Source: JBAYJY01 sp041664945 (lineage in GTDB: Bacteria; UBP15; UBA6099). From it: DNA of 11,695 bases. The first letter of the stretch is position 1; every line of letters starts with the position of its first letter. This document shows positions 6,723 through 11,695 of the stretch, piece after piece. The notes below the pieces were generated by a model. The model had not been told where the DNA came from and did not search any database. It was given only the letters and a program-made list of their open reading frames with translations. A program made the translations under genes and the position numbers. The stretch spans positions 1 through 11,695 of the forward strand of contig JBAYJY010000145.1 of NCBI GenBank assembly GCA_041664945.1. The letters are read 5' to 3'.

Positions 6723-7760
6723 TTGAACGAAACCAAAATGACATTTGAAAGCGTGAACGCGCTATCGGAATTAGAATATTTCAAGCTGAATGAGTCGGGG
6801 AAGATCGAACTGGCGTCGAAAGAGCTTGGCCCGATCATCGACATGCACACACATCTTGGATTTACAACAGCGATCGCGCCGCCGCTGAATTTATCGCGCC
6901 GCACCCCCTATGTTAAACACAGTTTCAGCGAAAAAGGCATGGGCGTCGATCTTTCCGTGTATTCCGGGGTCAACCTGACTCAGGAGAACCGTGGCGGCCT
7001 TTTCCGGGACTATGCTGAAGCTGCATTTTTCGGCAGCGGCGCCGCTACAACCTACACAGCGCCGAATCTGCTCGAAGAGATGGACCGTTGCGGCGTCGAG
7101 CGCAGCGTACTGCTGGCGATGGACCTTCCGGGCAGCATGACAGCGTCCGAAGGCCACATTCGAGCTGCCGGCGACGGCAGACGCCTGATTCCGTTCTGCG
7201 GCGTCAGCCCGCGCTCTCTGCGCTGGGAGCGGCATGTTGAGAAATGCCTCGCGATGGGCGCCAAAGGCTTGAAATATCACCCCTACATAAACGTCATGGC
7301 TCCGGACCACCCGATGGCGATACGCCTTTTCCGCCGGTGGTCCCGCTCGGGACTTCCGATTCTATTCCACACCGCGCATAACGGCGTCGAACCTTCAGTT
7401 CTGCGGCAGTTCTCGCATATCGAACTTTACCAAAAGACTCTGCGCCGTCTGTCGGATTCCGTGTTTGTTCTCGGACATGCCGGAATGGGCTTTTTCCGCG
7501 AAGCGGTCGCCATGGCGAAAGAGCACGGCAACACTTACCTCGAAATCGGCGGGCAGCCGCCCGATGTGGTGCGCGAGCTGATCGACACGATTGGCCCGGA
7601 CCGCATCATGTATGGCTCGGACTGGCCGGTCTATCCGCTTGCAATGCCGCTCTCAAAGATTTTTATCGCCACCGAGGGCGACCCGGAATCGCGCCGCAAA
7701 ATTCTCTATGAAAACGCGCAGCGCCTTCTCAACCTCAAAGTGGCAAGCAAGACAGCATAA
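6723..7760 (+). CDS. Amidohydrolase_2 family metal-dependent hydrolase
   Basis: A TIM-barrel hydrolase of the amidohydrolase superfamily, 345 residues from TTG 6723. This start is preferred because AAGGGGA (6708-6714) lies 8 bases before it, while in-frame ATG 6681 has no ribosome site and sits inside a promoter-like sequence. ATG 6738 is another option. Metal-ligand signatures appear in order: HTH in IIDMHTHLGF (about 42-44), a GLKYHPY strand, LFHTAH, VLGHAGM, and the C-terminal YGSDWPVYP Asp. These fit Amidohydro_2 hydrolases or decarboxylases (uronate-isomerase/ACMSD-like), but nothing identifies the substrate. No signal peptide is seen, so it is cytoplasmic. It is convergent with the plsC-like gene, 21 bases apart, with no obvious terminator between them. 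Confidence 0.88.
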   Translation: MNETKMTFESVNALSELEYFKLNESGKIELASKELGPIIDMHTHLGFTTAIAPPLNLSRRTPYVKHSFSEKGMGVDLSVYSGVNLTQENRGGLFRDYAEAAFFGSGAATTYTAPNLLEEMDRCGVERSVLLAMDLPGSMTASEGHIRAAGDGRRLIPFCGVSPRSLRWERHVEKCLAMGAKGLKYHPYINVMAPDHPMAIRLFRRWSRSGLPILFHTAHNGVEPSVLRQFSHIELYQKTLRRLSDSVFVLGHAGMGFFREAVAMAKEHGNTYLEIGGQPPDVVRELIDTIGPDRIMYGSDWPVYPLAMPLSKIFIATEGDPESRRKILYENAQRLLNLKVASKTA

Positions 7761-7781
7761 TATTCGATTTAATCGTGAAAG

Positions 7782-8534
7782 TCAGGAATTCCGCAGAGCG
7801 TCTGCCGCGCGCATGAGACGTTCCGACTCCTTTATAAACGCATCCACAGGCGATTCGAGCGTAAGGCTCTTATCCACCTTAAACGGTTTGCCGAAGTGAA
7901 CCCTTATATGCGATGGCGTCCAAACAGGAATGGCGCCATAGAACGTTTTTCCTTTTACCTTGAAAGGCGATATCCAAGGGAAAACAGCGCCTGCGCCCTG
8001 CGCCCATGCGGGAACAATAGCGGCGCCTGTTGCAACGGCGAGCCGGATGACGCCGGTTTTGAATGGGAACGACTTTCTCGTGCTGAAAAATGGACGTATT
8101 ATGCCTTCCGGGAAAATGCCGATCGTGCCGCCGGCTTGTATGACCTCCGCAGCCTCGGCGAGCGCTATGCGTACCTGCTCCGGCTTTGCGCCTTTCCCTC
8201 TGTGGGAAGCGATTGATATTACGCCCGCGCCCCGCACCAACTTTCCAAGAAAAGGCGTGTTGCACAACTCTTCGTCGCCTATGAAGCGAACGGCCCGGCC
8301 GCGTCGTCCCGCGGCAAGAGCGATAAAAGCGCCGTCGAGCGCCCCGTTGTGGATTGCTGCGATGATCAGGCCGCCCTCGCCTGTCGGCGTCAGATTGTTC
8401 TCGTTAACTATATCGACCCGGTGCAACCGCAGAATAGCGGGCGCGAACAGTTCGTACATTTTCCAGTACAACTCAGGCGCTTTTTCGCGCGCGCCGCACA
8501 GCGCCGACGTTTCATTTTCTTTATGCATGCTCAC
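7782..8534 (-). CDS. PlsC-family 1-acyl-glycerol-3-phosphate-type acyltransferase
   Basis: A 250-residue acyltransferase of the PlsC (LPLAT) fold, expected to place an acyl chain on lysophosphatidate or a related acceptor at the inner membrane. Motif I is H62-N-G-A-L-D67, the catalytic HxxxxD. Motif III is FPEG at 141-144, followed by FKTGVIRLA (158-166) and IVPAW (173-177). The N-terminus is hydrophilic with no strong membrane helix, so it is probably membrane-associated rather than spanning. The start is GTG 8534 or ATG 8528; neither has a good ribosome site. A promoter-like sequence lies at 8560-8588. A second PlsC-family gene occurs at the right edge of the window. The exact acceptor cannot be deduced. 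Confidence 0.9.
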   Translation of the reverse strand: MSMHKENETSALCGAREKAPELYWKMYELFAPAILRLHRVDIVNENNLTPTGEGGLIIAAIHNGALDGAFIALAAGRRGRAVRFIGDEELCNTPFLGKLVRGAGVISIASHRGKGAKPEQVRIALAEAAEVIQAGGTIGIFPEGIIRPFFSTRKSFPFKTGVIRLAVATGAAIVPAWAQGAGAVFPWISPFKVKGKTFYGAIPVWTPSHIRVHFGKPFKVDKSLTLESPVDAFIKESERLMRAADALRNS

Positions 8535-8559
8535 CGGTGTCTCAACAATTGTTGATAAT

Positions 8560-8588
8560 ATTTTAATCTGCGATAATGGGAATTGTAA
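8560..8588 (-). promoter_or_regulatory. Putative sigma70 promoter of the plsC-like gene
   Basis: Leftward TTACAA (8583-8588), a 17-base spacer and TAAAAT (8560-8565), with a leader of about 20-25 bases. Directly upstream, ACATGTCAG (8589-8597) matches nine bases of the TetR operator core, though only one full half-site is present. Confidence 0.5.
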
Positions 8589-8642
8589 ACATGTCAGCTA
8601 TTTAGAGTCCGCCATACTCCGATCATAAAAGTCCTGCATTCT

Positions 8643-8741
8643 CGAATGTTGTTATCGGAAATCCATTTTGTTCAGAAAGCCCAACTCCCCTGACATCCTG
8701 TCAAATTGGATTCCGGTTCTCCGATCGGAATGACGGAGCTT
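8643..8741. repeat. 99-bp direct repeat, copy 1 (REP/MITE-like)
   Basis: Identical to 9668-9766 except at 8725 (T here, C there). It contains two hairpins in series: TGACA-TCC-TGTCA (8691-8703), and ATTCCGG/TCGGAAT (8710-8716 with 8725-8731) around an 8-base loop. The GGATTCC...GGAATGACGG core resembles dispersed palindromic intergenic repeats of many bacterial genomes. No gene is encoded. Confidence 0.9.
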
Positions 8742-8913
8742 GTGTTGCGGGTAATGCGCTGGTTCGAAAGCAGAACGCGAAGCGTCCTCGTCTGCATACC
8801 AACGTGAAACGTGAGAACGATCCCGTAACCTGTATGTCCAGTGTTTTGTCCCCCATATCCAAGGTATGTACTATGCGAAGTTCTCGTTTCACAGAACTCA
8901 ATGCTTACAACAA
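8742..8913. other. Non-coding spacer between repeat copy 1 and the small membrane protein gene
   Basis: I see no convincing gene here; leftward open frames continue into the repeat and look fortuitous. The stretch contains an interrupted inverted repeat, GTGAAACG(TG)AGAAC at 8804-8818 against GTTCTCGTTTCAC at 8880-8892, and a local ACGC-GAA-GCGT hairpin near 8774-8784. Its base composition is near the genome average, unlike the AT-rich DNA that follows. Confidence 0.4.
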
Positions 8914-9060
8914 TTAAAATAGCCATTTAATAAACACTGTAATGATAATTGATAATAATATTATTAATATTTTCCATATTGCGCCTATTTCATCCGATTG
9001 CAATATTAATGATAATATAATAGCGAACGATATTAATAATAACATTGCTAATATAGCCAT
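8914..9060 (-). CDS. 48-residue membrane protein, two-helix hairpin
   Basis: An open frame starting at ATG 9060 and ending in TAA 8914. The protein begins MAILAMLLLISFAIILSLIL, then a polar turn QSDEIGAIWK, then a second hydrophobic helix ILIILLSIIITVFIKWLF to the end. Two spans with a short charged loop are characteristic of small bacterial membrane proteins. An AAAAGG 7 bases before the ATG is a plausible ribosome site. The gene is strongly AT-rich. It lies 112 bases downstream of another small membrane-protein gene on the same strand, inside the interval bracketed by the 99-bp repeats. I do not recognise the family. Regulatory, toxin-like or complex-subunit roles are all possible, and none is shown. 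The ATT/TAAT-rich composition could also yield a fortuitous hydrophobic frame. Confidence 0.5.
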   Translation of the reverse strand: MAILAMLLLISFAIILSLILQSDEIGAIWKILIILLSIIITVFIKWLF

Positions 9061-9172
9061 GATTCAACCTTTTGTTAACTAAATAATATAATCTTACTTT
9101 CTGTTGTTTCTTTTTTCATTTACCTGCATTAATGTTCCGGCATACAAAGAGGTACAAAAAATACGAGCCAAA

Positions 9173-9367
9173 TCAGAAAAATATATAAGGGCCTAATGAG
9201 GATATTGGATGATAATGAAATGTAAGTGAATTAACAACAACTTCAAGTGACACTTCTTCATGATTATAAAATTCAAGCAATACTTGGGCAATGATTGTTA
9301 AAATAAAAAACAAGTAATATATTAAAGCAGCTCTTGAAAAATCAAAATTTTCTTTTTTATGTTCCAT
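9173..9367 (-). CDS. Small single-span membrane protein, hypothetical
   Basis: A 64-residue protein if started at ATG 9367; a further in-frame ATG lies at 9382. The shorter start is preferred because an extended -10 element (TGATATAAT, 9387-9395) would place transcription start near 9380. A GGA about 10 bases before ATG 9367 is the only ribosome-site candidate. The N-terminus is charged (MEHKKENFDFSR), followed by one hydrophobic helix, about residues 13-31 (ALIYYLFFILTIIAQVLLEF region), and a soluble tail ending in PISSLGPYIFF. The family is not recognised. It is AT-rich, within the interval bracketed by direct repeats, and points toward the 48-residue membrane protein. It may be real, or a degraded gene. 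Confidence 0.45.
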   Translation of the reverse strand: MEHKKENFDFSRAALIYYLFFILTIIAQVLLEFYNHEEVSLEVVVNSLTFHYHPISSLGPYIFF

Positions 9368-9386
9368 AGCGATATATTCCATCTCA

Positions 9387-9395
9387 ATTATATCA
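9387..9395 (-). promoter_or_regulatory. Putative extended -10 promoter of the small membrane protein gene(s)
   Basis: Leftward TGATATAAT, with the TATAAT at 9387-9392 (plus strand ATTATA) and TG one base upstream. No good -35 is seen. It could drive both small membrane-protein genes. Confidence 0.4.
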
Positions 9396-9667
9396 CGTAT
9401 TCGGGGGCATCCATACTTAATTTCCCACTTTCGCAGATTTCGGTCCTTGTTTTTGAGGCATCAATATCCGCTCAAATTTCTTTTCAAAGCTTGTTATAAA
9501 CCGCTCTCTTCAAGCAGCTTGTTTGTTCGTATGTGACAACTCAGATTTAGAATACCCCCTGTGAACTGCCAATCTTACGATTTGGGACATGTCCCCATAT
9601 TACTTGTCGTTTCGCTGCCTGTCAACAATATTGTTTTCAGCGCCTAAGCATTTTTAACCGTAATGCC
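9396..9667. other. Gene-free interval with palindrome; possible remnant of a mobile element
   Basis: No supportable gene on either strand. It holds the perfect 12-bp palindrome GGGACATGTCCC (9584-9595) and a stretch around 9400-9430 (GGGGGCATCCATACTTAATT) of a kind I associate with dispersed repeats near REP-associated transposases. The latter is memory-based and unverified. No transposase is present. Confidence 0.3.
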
Positions 9668-9766
9668 CGAATGTTGTTATCGGAAATCCATTTTGTTCAG
9701 AAAGCCCAACTCCCCTGACATCCTGTCAAATTGGATTCCGGTTCTCCGACCGGAATGACGGAGCTT
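9668..9766. repeat. 99-bp direct repeat, copy 2 (REP/MITE-like)
   Basis: Same orientation as copy 1 and 1025 bases from it. The single difference (C at 9750) turns the G.U closing pair of the second hairpin into a G:C pair, giving ATTCCGG/CCGGAAT. It ends about 100 bases before asd and so forms part of that gene's upstream region. Confidence 0.9.
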
Positions 9767-9868
9767 TTGTTTAGCGTGGCGATGGACTTAAAATATTTCG
9801 TTAAAAAAGTACCCAAAATGCTCTCCATATGCATAATATGTTTGGTTTTAACATCAGGAGGTGTGCGT

Positions 9869-10990
9869 ATGTTGAAAGTAGGATTTGTAGGTTGGCGAGG
9901 AATGGTCGGCTCAGTGCTGATGGATAGAATGTCGGCTGAGGGCGACTTCAAAGGTTTCGAGGCGAAGTTTTACACGACGTCGCAGGTTGGGCAGTCCGGT
10001 CCGGATTTCGGCTCCGGCGCATCACCGCTCGAAGACGCGTTTGATGTCGACAGCCTTTCGAAACACGATATCATTGTCACCTGTCAGGGCGGCGACTACA
10101 CGAAAAAGGTTTATCCCGCGATTCGCGAAAAAGGATGGGCCGGCTACTGGATAGACGCGGCGTCGGCGCTGCGGATGAATGACGACTGCGTTCTTGTTCT
10201 GGACCCTGTAAACCGCGACGTAATCGACACGGCGCTCGCAAACGGCGTAAAGAACTACATCGGAGCTAACTGCACGGTGAGCCTGATGCTGATGGGACTC
10301 GCCGGCCTGTTCAAAAACGGGCTGGTCGAATGGGTATCGTCCATGACCTATCAGGCGGCGTCCGGCGCGGGCGCAAACAACATGCGCGAATTAGTCGCGC
10401 AGATGGGCGTCATAGCGAAATCGGTTGAAGGCGCGCTCAACGATTCGGATGTCGGCATCCTTGAAATCGACCGCAGAGTCGCCGAAACCATAAGGAGCGC
10501 GGAGTTCCCGATCGGCAATTTCAAAGCGCCGCTGGCCGGCAGCCTGATACCGTGGATCGACAGCCTGCTGGAAAACGGACAAACTCGCGAGGAATGGAAG
10601 GGATTCGCCGAGACGAACAAGATTCTCGGAACAAAGAATCCGATCAGCGTCGACGGGTTGTGCGTGCGCGTGGGCGCGATGAGATGCCACAGTCAGGCGA
10701 TAACAGTGAAACTGACCAAAGACATGCCGATCAACGAAATCACAAGCATAATCGCCGGCGCTAACGAATGGGTTAAAGTCATTCCGAACAATCCGGACGA
10801 CACGCGGAAATTCCTTTCGCCCGCCGCGGTTTCGGGCAAGCTCGAAATCCCGGTCGGCAGAATCAGAAAAATGAACATCGGACCTGAATACCTTGCGCTT
10901 TTCACCTGCGGCGACCAGCTCCTCTGGGGCGCAGCCGAACCGATCAGAAGAATTCTGAATATCGTTATCGAGCATATCAACAAAGGCTGA
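9869..10990 (+). CDS. asd: Aspartate-semialdehyde dehydrogenase
   Basis: Catalyses NADPH-dependent reduction of L-aspartyl-4-phosphate to aspartate semialdehyde, the branch point to lysine/diaminopimelate, threonine and methionine; cytoplasmic. The 373 residues align along their length with the E. coli-type Asd (367 residues). The start is ATG 9869 behind AGGAGGT (9856-9862) with 6-base spacing. The nucleotide-binding N-terminus is VGFVGWRGMVGSVLMDRM (4-21), the nucleophile is C135 in GANCTVSLMLMGL, and Q162 (YQAASGAG), R267 and the acid/base H274 (RCHSQA) are all present. The C-terminal NIGPEYLALFTCGDQLLWGA is also typical. An open frame upstream of the ATG is not part of the protein. Repeat copy 2 ends about 100 bases upstream; no lysine-riboswitch-like leader fits in the short gap. 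A strong terminator follows. Confidence 0.98.
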   Translation: MLKVGFVGWRGMVGSVLMDRMSAEGDFKGFEAKFYTTSQVGQSGPDFGSGASPLEDAFDVDSLSKHDIIVTCQGGDYTKKVYPAIREKGWAGYWIDAASALRMNDDCVLVLDPVNRDVIDTALANGVKNYIGANCTVSLMLMGLAGLFKNGLVEWVSSMTYQAASGAGANNMRELVAQMGVIAKSVEGALNDSDVGILEIDRRVAETIRSAEFPIGNFKAPLAGSLIPWIDSLLENGQTREEWKGFAETNKILGTKNPISVDGLCVRVGAMRCHSQAITVKLTKDMPINEITSIIAGANEWVKVIPNNPDDTRKFLSPAAVSGKLEIPVGRIRKMNIGPEYLALFTCGDQLLWGAAEPIRRILNIVIEHINKG

Positions 10991-11015
10991 TAACAACCCT
11001 ATTATTTAATAGAAA

Positions 11016-11043
11016 AAAAAAGCCCCGGAGACGGGGCTTTTTT
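11016..11043. terminator. Bidirectional intrinsic terminator between asd and the second acyltransferase
   Basis: The stem AAAAAGCCCCG / CGGGGCTTTTT closes on a GAGA loop (11028-11031). A-rich DNA on the left and a T-run on the right let it work on both strands, for asd rightward and for the acyltransferase (stop at 11077) leftward. Confidence 0.9.
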
Positions 11044-11076
11044 GTTGATTGATAAATTGATAAATCTTATTAAGGC

Positions 11077-11695
11077 TTAAAATCCGGGGAACGGCCGCTT
11101 TTTCAGGCCCTCGTTCACCATTTCCTGAACGCGCTCGCGAACGCTGTCGGCGAGTTCTCGAATTACGTCCGGCTTGTCGAGATCGCCCGCGCGGTCGCTG
11201 AAGTCCATCGGTTCGCCTATGTATATCCGATACTTTGACGGGAACGGCATAAGGCCGAGCGGCCCGAGCCAGGGGAACTGAGGAGTGAGCGGGAAATACG
11301 GCATGCCGAGTTTTTTCGCGATAGACTCGACGTTGTAGAAACTCGGCGCCTGCTCCTCGCCGCCGATTACCGCCGCCGGTATGATCGGCGCCTTGTAGCG
11401 TATCGACAACTCCATGAATCCCATGGCGAATTTCTGCAACTGGTAGCGCTGCGAATACAGCTTGCCTGAGCCTTTCATGCCTTCAGGGAATATCATCAGC
11501 AACTCGCCGCGTTTGAGAAGCCGCTCGGCGTTTTCCGTCACGCCTACAACCTGCCCGCATCGCGTCATAAGCGTCGAAATCAGCGGAAGCGTCGGAAACC
11601 ACTTCTCAATCATTGTTCGCGGAACACGCGGATGTTCCCTCTCCGTCAGCAGCGCGGTCGCTATCATCCCTCCATCCAGCGGCAACTGCCCCGAA
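11077..11695 (-). CDS. PlsC-family lysophospholipid acyltransferase, 5' end cut by window
   Basis: About 205 C-terminal residues are visible and the frame stays open to the right edge, so the start lies outside. The first visible residues, SGQLPLDGGM, are the tail of the catalytic NHSGxxxxD-type acyltransferase motif, with the His just beyond the edge. IFPEGMKGSGK (FPEG motif), then a conserved YQLQKFAMGFMELSI helix, IIPAAVIGGEEQAP, and a proline-rich FPLTPQFPWLGPLG region follow. This is the pattern of larger bacterial LPLAT proteins of unassigned acceptor, and is distinct from the PlsC-like protein at 7782-8534. It likely acylates a lysophospholipid at the membrane. It shares the bidirectional terminator with asd. 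An apparent TTG start at 11685 is internal, because motif residues continue upstream of it. Confidence 0.9.
   Translation of the reverse strand, partial: SGQLPLDGGMIATALLTEREHPRVPRTMIEKWFPTLPLISTLMTRCGQVVGVTENAERLLKRGELLMIFPEGMKGSGKLYSQRYQLQKFAMGFMELSIRYKAPIIPAAVIGGEEQAPSFYNVESIAKKLGMPYFPLTPQFPWLGPLGLMPFPSKYRIYIGEPMDFSDRAGDLDKPDVIRELADSVRERVQEMVNEGLKKRPFPGF

Noticed and set aside
7960..8628. 222-residue plus-strand open frame
   Set aside because: Antisense to the plsC-like gene, whose catalytic motifs are intact; its composition is explained by the opposite-strand codons.
8690..8703. CTGACATCCTGTCA in the repeats as a TetR operator
   Set aside because: The half-sites are separated by three extra bases compared with the true operator, and the sequence is part of the dispersed repeat.
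8672..8926. Minus-strand 84-residue open frame ending in GCQGSWAF
   Set aside because: Its C-terminal third is translation of the 99-bp repeat, and the same tail occurs in an unrelated frame over repeat copy 2 (9697-9951). It has no ribosome site or domain.
8941..9060. ATTAAT/AATAAT-rich tract as a CRISPR or iteron array
   Set aside because: There are no regular unit length, spacers or exact repeats; low-complexity AT sequence and a hydrophobic coding frame explain it.
8942..9082. Plus-strand 46-residue Asn/Ile-rich frame
   Set aside because: It is the complement of the better-supported two-helix membrane protein; it has no ribosome site, and its composition reflects AATATT-rich DNA.
9731..9868. 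46-residue extension before asd
   Set aside because: It runs through the repeat, while ATG 9869 has a strong ribosome site and matches the Asd family N-terminus.
9767..9868. Lysine riboswitch before asd
   Set aside because: About 100 bases of AT-rich DNA without the long paired structure a lysine riboswitch needs.
10391..10996. 201-residue minus-strand open frame
   Set aside because: Antisense to asd, which is certain from its catalytic residues and length.

Overview
The window looks like chromosomal DNA from a Gram-negative-type bacterium that I cannot place to a lineage. In favour are Shine-Dalgarno-led genes, sigma70-like promoters, an initiator tRNA with a bacterial terminator, two PlsC-family acyltransferases, and an aspartate-semialdehyde dehydrogenase of the Escherichia coli Asd type. 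Most genes are of moderate GC. Two stretches (about 110-500 and 8910-9400) are clearly AT-richer and encode only small membrane proteins.

Layout. 1-108 is the open tail of a gene entering from the left. It is followed at once by a small PLDc_N-like membrane protein gene that appears frameshifted near its 5' end (109-500). Convergent to it is an unrecognised protein with one canonical EF-hand loop (540-1223, minus). Then come a GNAT acetyltransferase (1429-1896, plus) and a class I SAM methyltransferase (1974-2798, plus), each with its own promoter-like sequence. An initiator tRNA-Met (2980-3053) ends in a strong hairpin terminator that also serves the next unit from the other side.

3118-4976 (minus) is a self-contained regulated cassette: a TetR-family regulator, a 79-aa protein with an HMA-like pattern but no cysteines, and a four-helix membrane cytochrome-like protein (DUF4405 type) fused to a 2[4Fe-4S] ferredoxin domain. 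The last two genes overlap by ATGA. An identical 21-bp sequence containing a perfect 14-bp palindrome lies in front of tetR and again in front of the two-gene operon, so TetR very probably controls both. Its ligand and the electron donor and acceptor cannot be read from the sequence.

5139-6569 (plus) encodes a membrane-anchored calcineurin-like metallophosphoesterase with an unrecognised N-terminal region. 6723-7760 (plus) is an amidohydrolase_2 enzyme. 7782-8534 (minus) is a PlsC-type acyltransferase convergent to it.

8643-9771 is an accessory-looking interval: two 99-bp direct repeats (one mismatch) bracket about 0.9 kb of mostly AT-rich DNA. It holds two small minus-strand membrane proteins, one of them only 48 aa, and possible remnants of REP-like elements. 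Downstream lie asd (9869-10990, plus), a bidirectional terminator, and a second PlsC-family acyltransferase (minus) cut by the window end. Apart from the TetR cassette, the genes read as separate short units rather than one pathway. The two acyltransferases and the membrane proteins point to an envelope theme, but that is only an inference.
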